Part shown: positions 51,672 to 60,640 of the stretch, one piece after another
Numbering within the stretch: position 1 is the first letter of the stretch
Layout: each line of letters begins with the position of its first letter
Source: Clostridia bacterium
GTDB taxonomy: Bacteria; Bacillota; Clostridia; Christensenellales; Aristaeellaceae
Assembly: GCA_017936765.1 (NCBI GenBank)
Contig: JAGBEX010000019.1
Coordinates: forward strand, 1-64,000
Length of the DNA: 64,000 nt
Direction of reading: 5' to 3'
Notes under the pieces: generated by a model
Told to the model about the DNA's origin: nothing
What the model saw: only the letters and a program-made list of their open reading frames with translations
Databases searched by the model: none
Translations under genes and position numbers: made by a program

Positions 51672-53286
51672 GAATGATCCTCTCCCCCAGCTTCATGGTG
51701 CCGGGTTCCAGCGTCGGTGTAATGTGCCGGGTGTTGCTGCGCCTGCGCGGGTCAGCATACCGCGGATGCCGATGAACTCGTCGCTCCGGCGTGATCATCC
51801 GGCGGTTGAACAATTCGTTCTGCACCAGCTCCATGGCCGGAGCGCCCACCTCGTTGGAGGCACGTACCAGCTGCGGCGGTCTGCCGCTGAGCCAAATGGT
51901 CGGCACCAGCTGTTCCAGCCCATGCTGGACAATGTACAGGTACGGGCTTTCCGGCCTCTCCTGCGTCTGGCTGATGCGGTGGGGCTGGTTCATCCATTCC
52001 ACCAGCGCATTGGTGAAGGCCATCAGCCCGATCTGGCCGATGATATGCGCGATTTCCACCTGATAGCCCGCCACCCGCTGCATATTCATGGGTTTTCCCG
52101 CAATGGAGGCATAGGCCGCCGCCATGTGTCTGCACACATAGCGCACCAGCACCTCCACCTTGGAATCCGCCGCTGTCAGCAGCCGTTTCACAGGCAGTCG
52201 CACGCCCATGGCACCCAGCGCGGCGATCATATCCTCCGGCGTATAGCTGGCCAGCACTTTCACATAAGCGGTGGTCACCTCAATGCCCGATGGCGCGTCG
52301 GTCATATACCGCAGCACCCGTGCCACCTGCTGCCTGCTGCGGCAGGCGTCCTCGTCCGTGCGCCAGGTATAGCACGCCCGGCGCAGCGCCTCGCTGGTGG
52401 GATAGATGAGGCACACGCCCAAATGCACCTGTGCGCCCATGCGGGGCACCAGATCCTCGCCATTCTGCACATGATACAACGGATAAGCCGAGGGATCGTC
52501 CACCGCCAGCCCGCTCATCACCGAGGGAGCCGCAAAGCCGTAGCCCACCATGTTCCGGGGCAGCACGCCACCCTGCATGATCTTGTGGTGAGCATACACC
52601 TGCACCAGCGCCGCGCCCTGGCTGTGACCTGTGAGCCACAGGCTGAAGCGGCTGTTGGGGTTGCGCATCTCTTCCAGGATATGCCGCAGCGTCAGCCGCT
52701 CCAGCCCCAGTTCCTGGGCCGTTTCCGGAAAGTCGATCTCCCCTTCGTTGTCCTCAAACTGCCGCGTCAATTGCAAAAAGCCCTGATGCACGCCTTCCTC
52801 GGCCGCCATGCGGAAGTTGGACACCCAGTCGTAGAGGCGCTCGCCGGTACCCATAAAGCTGATGGCCACCACATACCGCCCCAGGGGCGCAGGGTGGATC
52901 ATCACCAGCGCCTTGCCGGTGTCGCTCTTCTCCCGCTGACGCAGCGCGCCCATCACCTCGCCCAGGGGATTCCCACCCCTGATGCGCTGGCGCACACGGA
53001 ACATTCGCCAGGCGCTGGCCAGCCGCTGCATCCCGGTCTTTTCACCTGGCTCTACACCGTCGGTCAGCTCGCCATCCACCTGAATGGTCACATCCCGCCA
53101 GCCCGCCTGCAGCCATTCTTCCACATCCATGCGATAGGTCGCCGCTGCCAGCCTGGCCGACATCTCCACCGCCTCCACCGAAAGCGGCGGCCTCAGCTTC
53201 CCCCACGGGTCGCTCTCCCACACCCCCAGCAGGGGCGTTACATTGCTTAAATCTACCATTCTTTTTCTTGAAACCTGCGGTTTCAA
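51661..53286 (-). CDS. Class 3 lipase-like alpha/beta hydrolase
   Basis: This 541-residue protein has the lipase signature SLWLTGHSQGAALVQVYA (Ser in GHSQG) and a putative Asp in VQNGEDLVPRM. It has no signal peptide, so it is likely cytoplasmic or unconventionally placed. The N-terminal region is variable, and the C-terminal 200 residues are not recognised. TTG 53286 follows GGAAGG; ATG 53259 is an alternative. Substrate unknown. Confidence 0.8.
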   Translation of the reverse strand: MKPQVSRKRMVDLSNVTPLLGVWESDPWGKLRPPLSVEAVEMSARLAAATYRMDVEEWLQAGWRDVTIQVDGELTDGVEPGEKTGMQRLASAWRMFRVRQRIRGGNPLGEVMGALRQREKSDTGKALVMIHPAPLGRYVVAISFMGTGERLYDWVSNFRMAAEEGVHQGFLQLTRQFEDNEGEIDFPETAQELGLERLTLRHILEEMRNPNSRFSLWLTGHSQGAALVQVYAHHKIMQGGVLPRNMVGYGFAAPSVMSGLAVDDPSAYPLYHVQNGEDLVPRMGAQVHLGVCLIYPTSEALRRACYTWRTDEDACRSRQQVARVLRYMTDAPSGIEVTTAYVKVLASYTPEDMIAALGAMGVRLPVKRLLTAADSKVEVLVRYVCRHMAAAYASIAGKPMNMQRVAGYQVEIAHIIGQIGLMAFTNALVEWMNQPHRISQTQERPESPYLYIVQHGLEQLVPTIWLSGRPPQLVRASNEVGAPAMELVQNELFNRRMITPERRVHRHPRYADPRRRSNTRHITPTLEPGTMKLGERIIHAD

Positions 53287-53314
53287 ACTTCCCTTCCTGT
53301 GAGTTGGTTTCGCC

Positions 53315-53650
53315 TTCGGCGACCCAAGGGCGCTGCCCTTGGGGAACCCGCTTAAGGGTCTTCGACCCTTAAGAATCCCATGCGGGGTAGGCGTTGCTTG
53401 GAGGTCTCCGAGCAGGGGTCACGGCGCAAATACGGTTGCGCCGCGACGAGGAGAAGGTGACTAAGGCTCCCTCCTCGAGGGAGCTGTCAGCCGAATGGCT
53501 GACTGAGGGAGTGGTTCTGCCGCTTGCACCAACGCCAACCTTCTTTATGCACGTGTAGGGGCGATCTGCGATCGCCCGCCCGCCGCACCTATCACCCAGC
53601 AAGCATTTTCCGCAACGTAGCGGGCGAACACAGTTCGCCCCTACACCCAC
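53315..53650. repeat. Hairpin-mosaic intergenic repeat, copy 1
   Basis: Successive hairpins fill a gene-free gap: CCAAGGGCGCTGCCCTTGG, TTAAGGGTCTTCGACCCTTAA, a CTCCCTCCTCGAGGGAG element with AGCCGAATGGCT beside it, and GGGCGATCTGCGATCGCCC. The same kinds of units appear at 59,020-59,395 and 63,330-63,690. REP-like, probably non-coding; short open frames here are noise. Confidence 0.75.
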
Positions 53651-53675
53651 CCTCGGCCTCCGCCAAAGAGCATCC

Positions 53676-53894
53676 TCACTCCTGCCCCTCATCGCCCTTC
53701 TTATAATCCGCGGAAAGGATCCTTTCCAAGGCGACCTCGTAGCAGCCCTTCGGCCGCAGGCAGCTAAAGCACACCTTGTCCACCGTTATTGCGGTAACCT
53801 GGGCGTTCACCTGCTTCATGCTGCCGTCATCCGCAAAGAAGATCAGCCGGATGGGGCGCTGCTTTTCCAGCGAATAACGCAAAAACCGTTCCAT
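53676..53894 (-). CDS. Small hypothetical protein
   Basis: This 72-residue protein ends in an acidic tail (KKGDEGQE). The pattern RFLRYSLEKQRPIRLIFFADDGSMKQVNAQVTAI and LERILSADY loosely recalls a WYL-type small-ligand fold, but this is weak. Its start lies 2 bases after the stop of the upstream membrane-protein gene, so it is co-transcribed with it. Confidence 0.65.
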   Translation of the reverse strand: MERFLRYSLEKQRPIRLIFFADDGSMKQVNAQVTAITVDKVCFSCLRPKGCYEVALERILSADYKKGDEGQE

Positions 53895-53896
53895 CT

Positions 53897-55861
53897 TCAG
53901 CCCTCCGGCACCTTATAAATGGTGGCCTCCCGGTTCTGGAACACCACGTCGAACATTTCGCCCAGCGCCGTTTCATCCAAGGCGTAGTCGTTACGTTCAT
54001 AGCTGCTGAGGTAGATGTAGTCCACATCATACTTGGCCAGCACCGCAGCGTTCCCCGTCGGATCGGTGAAGAAGGCTTCGATGTCCTTCTTGCGCTCATC
54101 GGTGTTGAAGCCGTGGTAATACAGCCACAGGTCTGGGCCGCACACCGTGGTGCGCCCGCCAATGCTGCTCACCGGGTTCAGGTGCTGCGTACCGGAGAGG
54201 AACACGCTCCCCTCCTCCGTCTCCTGCTGGGCAAACTGTCCCGCCGCCACCGCATCGCTGTTGAAGGCCTGGTAGTCGCTCACGCACTCCCGCCACAGCG
54301 TCAGCCCGGCGGAAAGGAACACCACCACCGCAGCAGTCGCTGCCATCACCGGCTGTGCGCGCATCCCCTTCAGGCGCTGCCACACGCCCCGGCACCAGTT
54401 GGCCACGATCATGCAGCAAAGCAGCCAGGCCAGGTACAGCAGCTTATTGTTGTCATAGGGGTTGGGCTGAAAGCGGATCAGCTCCGCCACCACAATGATC
54501 ACCATCGCCCCGGAGAAAATGCGCCGGGTGTGCCTGTCTCTCTCGATCACCGCCAGGATCAGCGCGATCACCGGCAGGCCGATGTTCTTCACATAGAACC
54601 ACAGGTAGAAGTCCCGCAGTTCTCCATTGCCGTAGGGGTTGTTCACCCAGTTGAACCACAGCTTGATGAAGCTGTTGCTCTCCCCGCCCTGGAACACCTG
54701 GGCAAAGGTGAACAGCACCAGCTGCGGCACCGACAGCACCGCCGCAATGGCACCATAGCGCAGGTAGCGCTTGAACTGCGCCAGCCGTTCTTCATCGTGG
54801 AGCAGGTCATACACCAGCATCCCCACCGAGCAAAGCGCCAGCGCCACAAAGGAGTGGGTGTGGATCAGCGGCAGCGCGCCGCCCCATACGCCCAGCAGCA
54901 CCTCGCCCCGCGCGCTGCCCAGCTTTTCCCGCTTGCCGGGATCAAAGCAGGTATACAGCAGGTAGAAGCAGGGGATCACCATGCACCAGCCGCCCAGCAG
55001 CGTCCGCTGGGGGATCATCAGGTCGGCGATCACATTGCTCCAGCGCAGGTTGTTGGGATCGGGCTGATTGGTGGGCGTTTTGTAATACCCGGTCAGAATA
55101 TGCTCCACCCGGTCGATGAGGGTCAGCGTGCCATCAGCCTCGCGTCCGGCCGCCTGGTCGAAGTCGTACAGGAAGCCCAGGCCGCCGTTGAGGAAAAACA
55201 GCAGCGTGGCCAGCACCACGGTCTTGCTGCCCAGGGTCATTTCCCTGGCCAGGATCATCACGCCCAGGTAGCACAGGAACATCATCAACGTGCCGGGGAG
55301 GATCAGCGCCAGCTGCAGGCTGCAGCCGCCCAGGTAAAACGTGGTGGAAAGGCTGTCCATCAGGAAGGGGTACGAAAGCTGCTGCCCGGGGTAGAAGGGA
55401 TAATCCGGCGGGAAGGCCGCGTTCTTCAGCCCGGTCACAAAGCTCATGTGCATGGGCAGGTCGCCATAGGTGCTTTGACCCACGTTCCAGTTGCCCCATG
55501 CATCCACCCGCACCATATGGGTGTATTGCAGATAGCCGGAGAGAACGGTCAGCGGCAGCACCACCCACAGGCATTGCTTGAGGAGCTGGGTCTCCCTATC
55601 ATCCCATTGGGCGGCGCTGCGCCTGTCCCGCAGGAGATAGCACCCGCCCGTCACAAGCCCCAGGGGGATCAGCGCCACCCAATGTGCTGCCAGGGTAAAG
55701 TCCAGCCCAAAGGCACACAGCGCCGGGAGCCACATCATCATTAGCAGCCCCAGGCTCATGCCCAGCCAGACCCGCGCCATGGGCGAATGCCGGGACAATA
55801 GCCACCGCACCGCCGCCACGCCGCACATCAAATAAATCGCCAGAAACACACCAGCCAACAC
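53897..55861 (-). CDS. Polytopic membrane protein, GT-C glycosyltransferase-like
   Basis: This 654-residue protein has about 14 membrane helices, and a soluble C-terminal segment (about 560-654) that contains GRTTVCGPDLWLYYHG and DVDYIYLSSYE. The first large loop has VGQSTYGDLPMHMSFVTGLKN, like the acidic first loop of GT-C enzymes that use lipid-linked sugars. GTG 55861 follows GAGGGGG by eight bases. Substrate unknown; it may modify a surface polymer. Confidence 0.75.
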   Translation of the reverse strand: MLAGVFLAIYLMCGVAAVRWLLSRHSPMARVWLGMSLGLLMMMWLPALCAFGLDFTLAAHWVALIPLGLVTGGCYLLRDRRSAAQWDDRETQLLKQCLWVVLPLTVLSGYLQYTHMVRVDAWGNWNVGQSTYGDLPMHMSFVTGLKNAAFPPDYPFYPGQQLSYPFLMDSLSTTFYLGGCSLQLALILPGTLMMFLCYLGVMILAREMTLGSKTVVLATLLFFLNGGLGFLYDFDQAAGREADGTLTLIDRVEHILTGYYKTPTNQPDPNNLRWSNVIADLMIPQRTLLGGWCMVIPCFYLLYTCFDPGKREKLGSARGEVLLGVWGGALPLIHTHSFVALALCSVGMLVYDLLHDEERLAQFKRYLRYGAIAAVLSVPQLVLFTFAQVFQGGESNSFIKLWFNWVNNPYGNGELRDFYLWFYVKNIGLPVIALILAVIERDRHTRRIFSGAMVIIVVAELIRFQPNPYDNNKLLYLAWLLCCMIVANWCRGVWQRLKGMRAQPVMAATAAVVVFLSAGLTLWRECVSDYQAFNSDAVAAGQFAQQETEEGSVFLSGTQHLNPVSSIGGRTTVCGPDLWLYYHGFNTDERKKDIEAFFTDPTGNAAVLAKYDVDYIYLSSYERNDYALDETALGEMFDVVFQNREATIYKVPEG

Positions 55862-55901
55862 AGCTTGTCCCCCTCAAATGGAATACGCAATAAAATAACG
55901 C

Positions 55902-55933
55902 GCGCGGGGAAGAAAACGCTCCCTTCCCCGCGC
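55902..55933 (-). terminator. Terminator of the M42 peptidase operon
   Basis: An 11-base stem GCGCGGGGAAG/CTTCCCCGCGC with a 10-base loop, followed on the minus strand by a T-rich stretch. Confidence 0.8.
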
Positions 55934-55941
55934 AAAAATGG

Positions 55942-56925
55942 TTACTTCTTCAGATAGGCCGTCAAGAGCTTCAGCGCAGCATCCATGTCGCGCATATCGA
56001 TGGTCTCGCAGGCGGAATGCACATAGCGGCAGGGAATGGAAATGGTGCAAACCGGAATGCCGCCGCGGGAGGTCTGCATAGCGCCGGCGTCCGTGCCGCC
56101 AAAGGGCAGCACCTCGCGCTGGGTCTTCACGCCCGCAGCCTCGCCGCAGGCCAGCAGCTCTTCCCGGAGAGCGGGGTTGGAAATGCTGGCGCGGTCCATC
56201 ACCTTCACGGCGCAGCCCTCGCCCAGCTTGATGGCGGGCAGCTTCACCTCAGGGGTGTCGCCCCAGGCGGTCACGTCCAGAGCAATGCCCACATCAGGCT
56301 CCATGGCAAAGGAGGCCACCTTGGCACCGCGGCAGCCCACTTCCTCCTGCACGGAGAACACGGCGATCACGGTGTCCTTGGTCTCGCCCACGGTCTGGAG
56401 CAGCTTCACCAGCAGGGCGCAGGCGCAGCGGTCGTCCATGGCGGGGGAAGCCACCCGGTTCTCGCCCAGGCGGAAGCAGTCCGGCGCATACACGGCCACA
56501 TCGCCCAGCTGCACCTTCTTCTCGGCCTCTTCCTTGGATTCAGCGCCGATGTCAACAAACAGGTTCTTCATGGCCTTGGCGCCCTGCACAGGCTCGCAGA
56601 CCACCACGCCCTCCACGCCATTGGCAAAGACCACATGGCGGGTCAGGCTCACGTCGATGCCGATGCCGCCCACGTTGGTCACCCGCAGGAAGCCTTCCTT
56701 CTCGTAGCCGGTCACGATGAAGCCGATGTGATCCATATGGGCGCTGAACATGATCTTCTTGCCGTTGGGATCAGTACCCTTCTTCACGCAGATCAGGTTG
56801 CCCAGGGCGTCGGTCTCCATGGTGTCCACATAATCCTTCACTTCGACCCGAATGGCGGCAGCCACAGGCTCTTCCAGGCCGGAGGGGCCGATGGGCTTGA
56901 GGACTTTCTTCAGAATATCAAACAT
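55942..56925 (-). CDS. M42-family metallo-aminopeptidase (third of three)
   Basis: This 327-residue protein has the M42 pattern: SAHMDHIGF (first metal His and Asp), PAMDDRCACALL (bridging Asp), VQEEVGCRGAK (catalytic Glu pair), ALDVTAWGD and CRYVHSACE (last His). These cobalt/zinc enzymes trim peptides in large TET-like particles. AHMDHIGF differs from the AHMDEIGL/AHMDEVGL of its two neighbours, which may shift specificity. It starts 16 bases after the previous M42 gene. Confidence 0.95.
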   Translation of the reverse strand: MFDILKKVLKPIGPSGLEEPVAAAIRVEVKDYVDTMETDALGNLICVKKGTDPNGKKIMFSAHMDHIGFIVTGYEKEGFLRVTNVGGIGIDVSLTRHVVFANGVEGVVVCEPVQGAKAMKNLFVDIGAESKEEAEKKVQLGDVAVYAPDCFRLGENRVASPAMDDRCACALLVKLLQTVGETKDTVIAVFSVQEEVGCRGAKVASFAMEPDVGIALDVTAWGDTPEVKLPAIKLGEGCAVKVMDRASISNPALREELLACGEAAGVKTQREVLPFGGTDAGAMQTSRGGIPVCTISIPCRYVHSACETIDMRDMDAALKLLTAYLKK

Positions 56926-56941
56926 CGTGTATCTCTCCTCT

Positions 56942-57955
56942 TCAGATGCTCTTCAAAAGAGCCTTGGTCAGTGCCAGCTGGCTTTCCACGTCGCTGTATT
57001 TCACCACGGAGGACGGGCTGTGGATGTAGCGGCAAGGCACGCTCAGCACCACCACGGGCATACCGCCACGGGCGCGCTGCATACTGCCGCCATCGTTGCC
57101 GCCGGAAACAGAGCGCTTCACATGGCAGCTCAGGCCATTCTTCTCGGCCACCTCAACGGTGTGGCGGAACAGGTTGCGGTTGGCAATGGAGGTGCCGTCC
57201 ATAAAGGACACGCACACGCCCGCGCCGGTGTTGCAGACCTGCAGGGTCTCCGGCACGTCGCCCAGGTCGTTGCAGGTGGTGCCTTCCAGTACGATGCCCA
57301 TATCGGGATCCAGCGCAAAGGCCGCGCCCTTGGAGCCACGGCAGCCGGTTTCCTCCTGGGAGGCGAACACGCAGATCACATCGCAGTCGTAGTCATCCTC
57401 CAGCACCCGCAGCAGGTTGAAGATGCCCACGCGGTCGTCCAGCGCCTTGGCGGAAACATAGCCATCGCCAAACTCCACATAGTCCGTATCGAAGCAGATG
57501 TAGGTACCCTTGGGTGCCTTGGCCTCTGCCTCGTCCTTTTTCTTGGCGCCAATGTCCACATAGATGTCGCTGTACCCCAGCACGCGCTGGCGGTCGGCAG
57601 CGGACTGCAGGTGGATGGCCATGGCACCGATAATGCCCGGCACCTTGTCGTCGCCCACGGTGACCCGCTTGGAGATGATGACGCGCGGATCCACGCCGCC
57701 CACGGGAGCGACCCGCAGGAAGCCGTCCTCCGTGCAGGAGGTCACGATGAGACCCACCTCGTCCATGTGGGCGGAGAGCATCACCCGCTTGCGGGGTTCA
57801 GCACCCTTGCCAGTCTTCACCGCCACCACATTGCCCATGCGGTCGATGGAGGTGGTCACACCGGCATAGTTCTTCAGTTCTTCCAGCAGCGCCCGGCGCA
57901 TGGCCTGCTCGTGGCCAGCGGGAGCGTTGAATTCAGTCAGCCATTTCAGATCCAT
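56942..57955 (-). CDS. M42-family metallo-aminopeptidase (second of three)
   Basis: This 337-residue paralogue has SAHMDEVGLIV, KALDDRVGIFNLL, SQEETGCRGSKGA, DPDMGIVLEGT and CRYIHSPSS. In place of the usual ALDV metal site it has VLEGT, so Glu replaces Asp, as in some M42/TET proteins. It overlaps the first gene by 10 bases and sits directly before the third. All three likely form mixed or separate TET particles. Confidence 0.95.
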   Translation of the reverse strand: MDLKWLTEFNAPAGHEQAMRRALLEELKNYAGVTTSIDRMGNVVAVKTGKGAEPRKRVMLSAHMDEVGLIVTSCTEDGFLRVAPVGGVDPRVIISKRVTVGDDKVPGIIGAMAIHLQSAADRQRVLGYSDIYVDIGAKKKDEAEAKAPKGTYICFDTDYVEFGDGYVSAKALDDRVGIFNLLRVLEDDYDCDVICVFASQEETGCRGSKGAAFALDPDMGIVLEGTTCNDLGDVPETLQVCNTGAGVCVSFMDGTSIANRNLFRHTVEVAEKNGLSCHVKRSVSGGNDGGSMQRARGGMPVVVLSVPCRYIHSPSSVVKYSDVESQLALTKALLKSI

Positions 57956-58983
57956 AGGTCATCCTCCCATCCCGCGTCCAGCTCGCTGAGGAAGTGTGCG
58001 ATCAGCCGACCGCCCTCCTTCAGCGCCTGCAGGTCGATGGTCTCCACGGTGGTGTGCATATACTTCAGCGGCAGGGACAAAAGCACCGTGGGAACGCCCG
58101 CACGGGCAATGCCCACCTCGTCCGCATCGGTATAAGTGCTGCGGGAGCTGACCGCCGTTTGCAGCTTCACATGATGCTCCTTGGCGCAGTTCACCAGTCG
58201 ATCCAGCAGCTTGGGCTGAATGTAAGGGCCAATGGTGGCGCACAGGCTGTCGCCCTCCACGGTGGTATCAGGGCGGCTGCCGGGGATGGTGGCATGATCC
58301 ACGTCCAGCGCCACGGCCAGGTCGGGATCGATGGCGAAGGCCGCCGTCATAGCGCCCATGGAGCCAACCTCCTCCTGGGTGGAGCCAACGAAGTACACGT
58401 CCGCATCGCAATGCAGCTTGCTCAGGCGCTCCGCCGCCACCAGCAGAATGGTCACGCAGGCGCGATCGTCCATGGTCTTGGCCGCCACCTGACCGTTCAA
58501 AAGCTCCGTCAGCGGCACATTGAAGGTCACCAGGTCGCCAATGCGCACCAGCTCCTTCACCTTGTCGCCAGGCAGACCCACATCCACATAAAGATCCTTG
58601 GCATTATAATTTTTCTGGCGATCCTCCGCCGTCAGCAGATGGGGCGGCAGCGCACCAATGGTGCCAAACAGCTTTTCCTTGCCATGCACCCATACCCGGC
58701 AGGCAGGCAGAATGCGGGGATCCACACCGCCCACATTGCCCAGGCGAATGCTGCCGTCATCCTCAATGCCCACCACCATCAGACCGATCTCGTCCATGTG
58801 GGCGCAGAGCATCACCTTGGGGCCATTGCCCTTCTTGTGGGCGATCACATTGTTCATCTTGTCGATGATCACCTCGTCCACAAAAGGACGGAACTGCTCG
58901 GCAAAATACGCCGCGATCTCCATCTCCTGTCCGCTGGGACCCAGCTTGCCCGCAGCCTCCGACAGTACCTTCTGTATGTCCAT
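57946..58983 (-). CDS. M42-family metallo-aminopeptidase (first of three)
   Basis: This 345-residue protein starts at ATG 58983, with AGGAGG six bases upstream. A longer open frame further upstream runs into repeat DNA and is not used. It has CAHMDEIGLMVVG, KTMDDRACVTILL, TQEEVGSMGAM, ALDVDHATIPG, YIQPKLLDRL and PLKYMHTTVE. These are the expected metal and catalytic residues of M42 peptidases. It heads the three-gene operon. Confidence 0.95.
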   Translation of the reverse strand: MDIQKVLSEAAGKLGPSGQEMEIAAYFAEQFRPFVDEVIIDKMNNVIAHKKGNGPKVMLCAHMDEIGLMVVGIEDDGSIRLGNVGGVDPRILPACRVWVHGKEKLFGTIGALPPHLLTAEDRQKNYNAKDLYVDVGLPGDKVKELVRIGDLVTFNVPLTELLNGQVAAKTMDDRACVTILLVAAERLSKLHCDADVYFVGSTQEEVGSMGAMTAAFAIDPDLAVALDVDHATIPGSRPDTTVEGDSLCATIGPYIQPKLLDRLVNCAKEHHVKLQTAVSSRSTYTDADEVGIARAGVPTVLLSLPLKYMHTTVETIDLQALKEGGRLIAHFLSELDAGWEDDLWI

Positions 58984-59019
58984 GCTTCTCCTCCTTGTCC
59001 AAATTTCTTTCATTATACC

Positions 59020-59395
59020 ACATTCTTGCCCTCCGGGCAAGCCAAAGGGGCTTTGCCCCTTTGGAAACCCTACCAGAGGAGGCGTTGCCTCCTCTGGACT
59101 CCTCCACCAAAGGGTCTTCGACCCTCTGGACTCCCTTTTGGGGATGCCCAGCCAGGTGATCTCCGAGCTGGGGTCACGGCGCGAATACGGTCGCGCCGCG
59201 ACGCGGGGAAAATATCTTGGCTCTCCCTCTGGGAGAGCTGTCAGCGCTTGCGCTGACTGAGAGGGCTGCCCTGCATATAGGAGCGATCTGTGATCGTCTG
59301 CCCGCCGTCCCACACTCTCAATTCCGAATTCCGAATTCATCATTCATAATTCAAAAAGATGCCTCCGCATCTTTTTGTGCATCGGCATCTTTTTG
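59020..59395. repeat. Hairpin-mosaic intergenic repeat, copy 2
   Basis: This shares design and parts with the copy at 53.3 kb: CCAAAGGGGCTTTGCCCCTTTGG, CCAGAGGAGGCGTTGCCTCCTCTGG as two arms around short loops, AGGGTCTTCGACCCT, a CTCCCTCTGGGAGAG element with CAGCGCTTGCGCTG, and a final GATGC-rich hairpin before crh. No gene is supported here. Confidence 0.75.
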
Positions 59396-59397
59396 CA

Positions 59398-59649
59398 TCA
59401 CTTGTTCAGCCATTCCACAATGGCGGCCACCGCGGCTTCTTCCTCCGCGCCGTCGGCCACCAGCGTCAGCCCGGCCTGCTCCTCCACGCCCAGCGATAAA
59501 AGGCCCAGCATGGATTTGGCATTCACCAGCTTCTGGCAATGCTCGATCATCACCCGGCAGTCATACCGGTTGGCGATCTGCACCAGCTGCGCAGCGCCTG
59601 CGCGGGTCAGCGGCTGCCCTGCCGGAAAGGCAATGGGCTGCTTAATCAT
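59398..59649 (-). CDS. crh: Crh-like HPr protein lacking the phospho-acceptor His
   Basis: This 83-residue HPr-fold protein keeps the regulatory Ser in NAKSMLGLLSLGV (the Ser46 site), but PLTRAGAAQLVQIA replaces the usual HARPAxxLVQxA, so His15 is missing. That is the mark of Crh, the catabolite-repression HPr of Bacillus, which works with CcpA but cannot carry PTS phosphate. It lies directly after whiA (8-base overlap), as crh does in Bacillus. One residue is inserted in the first helix. Start ATG 59649 follows GGGGGAA. Confidence 0.85.
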   Translation of the reverse strand: MIKQPIAFPAGQPLTRAGAAQLVQIANRYDCRVMIEHCQKLVNAKSMLGLLSLGVEEQAGLTLVADGAEEEAAVAAIVEWLNK

Positions 59650-60628
59650 TTGTGTTCCCCCTTTCGTTTGTTTGAATGGGCAACGTAGCCCTAATTTCCT
59701 TTGCAATGTCCATCAGGCGGCGCATCCGGTGGTTCACACCGCTCTTGCCCACCGGCGGATCCATCAACTGTCCCAGCTCGTTCAGGCTCAGGGAGGTATG
59801 CTCCAGCCGCAGCCGGGCGATCTCCTGCAATCCCGGCGGCAGGGTGAACAACCCCCGCTGGATGGAGATCAGCTTGATGGCCTCGATCTGCTCGTCTGCG
59901 GCATTGAGCATCTTTTCGGAATTATGCTCGTCGCAGTTGGAGGCACGGTTGGCGCCCGCCCGCATCTGCTTGGTGATGCGGATATTCTCCATCTCCAGCA
60001 CCGCCTGGCTGGCACCCATCAGCGCCAGCATATCGGCGATCTGCTGTGCGCCCTTCAAATACATCACGTTTTGGCCCTTGCGCACGTGTTCATGCACCGG
60101 CAAGCCGGATTTATCCAGCAGCTTCGCCAGCGTTTGCCGCAGGCTCTGATCCTCGGCCACCCACTCGAAGTGGTAGCTCTTTTCCGGATTGGTCATGGAG
60201 CCGCAGCCCAGGAACGCGCCCCGCAGGAACGCTCTGCGGCAGCATTGCCGCGTCATGGGGTGACGGGGCGCGGTGCGCTTCAGGCTGATGTTCCCCTCCT
60301 CGTCCCGCTCCATCATGTGCAGGGCGATGAGCAGCGTCTGCGAGTCCTGATCCCCCAGGGTCAGCACGCAGCTTCGGCGGCCGCCCAGCCGGGCGTGCTG
60401 CACAAAATGCAGCCGGGCGGTGATGTTCAGCTGTGTGCGCAGCAGCAGGAAAATGCGGCGCGCCAGGGCGGCATTTTCCACGCGGTAGGTCACCTGCACA
60501 CGCCCCAGGCCGCGCAGCGCCAGGCTGCCGGAGGTCTGCGTCAGGGCGGAAAGCTCGCTCAATATGCAGCAGCTTTTGCCCAAGGGCAGGCGGATCAGTT
60601 CATCCTTGGCCGTGGAGGAAAAGGACAT
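59642..60628 (-). CDS. whiA: WhiA DNA-binding regulator
   Basis: This 328-residue protein begins with MSFSSTAKDELIRLP and has the WhiA N-terminal LAGLIDADG-like fold (GSLALRG, RRAFLRGAFLGCGSMTNPEKSYHFEW). NCDEHNSEKMLNAADEQIEAI is a conserved block before the C-terminal HTH (LNELGQLMDPPVGKSGVNHRMRRL). WhiA controls division and, in some species, sporulation genes. It is placed between rapZ and crh as in Bacillus. Confidence 0.95.
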   Translation of the reverse strand: MSFSSTAKDELIRLPLGKSCCILSELSALTQTSGSLALRGLGRVQVTYRVENAALARRIFLLLRTQLNITARLHFVQHARLGGRRSCVLTLGDQDSQTLLIALHMMERDEEGNISLKRTAPRHPMTRQCCRRAFLRGAFLGCGSMTNPEKSYHFEWVAEDQSLRQTLAKLLDKSGLPVHEHVRKGQNVMYLKGAQQIADMLALMGASQAVLEMENIRITKQMRAGANRASNCDEHNSEKMLNAADEQIEAIKLISIQRGLFTLPPGLQEIARLRLEHTSLSLNELGQLMDPPVGKSGVNHRMRRLMDIAKEIRATLPIQTNERGNTND

Positions 60629-60640
60629 AGGTACTCCTTA

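Noticed and set aside
57946..59343. 465-codon start for the first M42 gene
   Set aside because: The extension lies in hairpin-mosaic repeat DNA; the ATG at 58983 has AGGAGG upstream.
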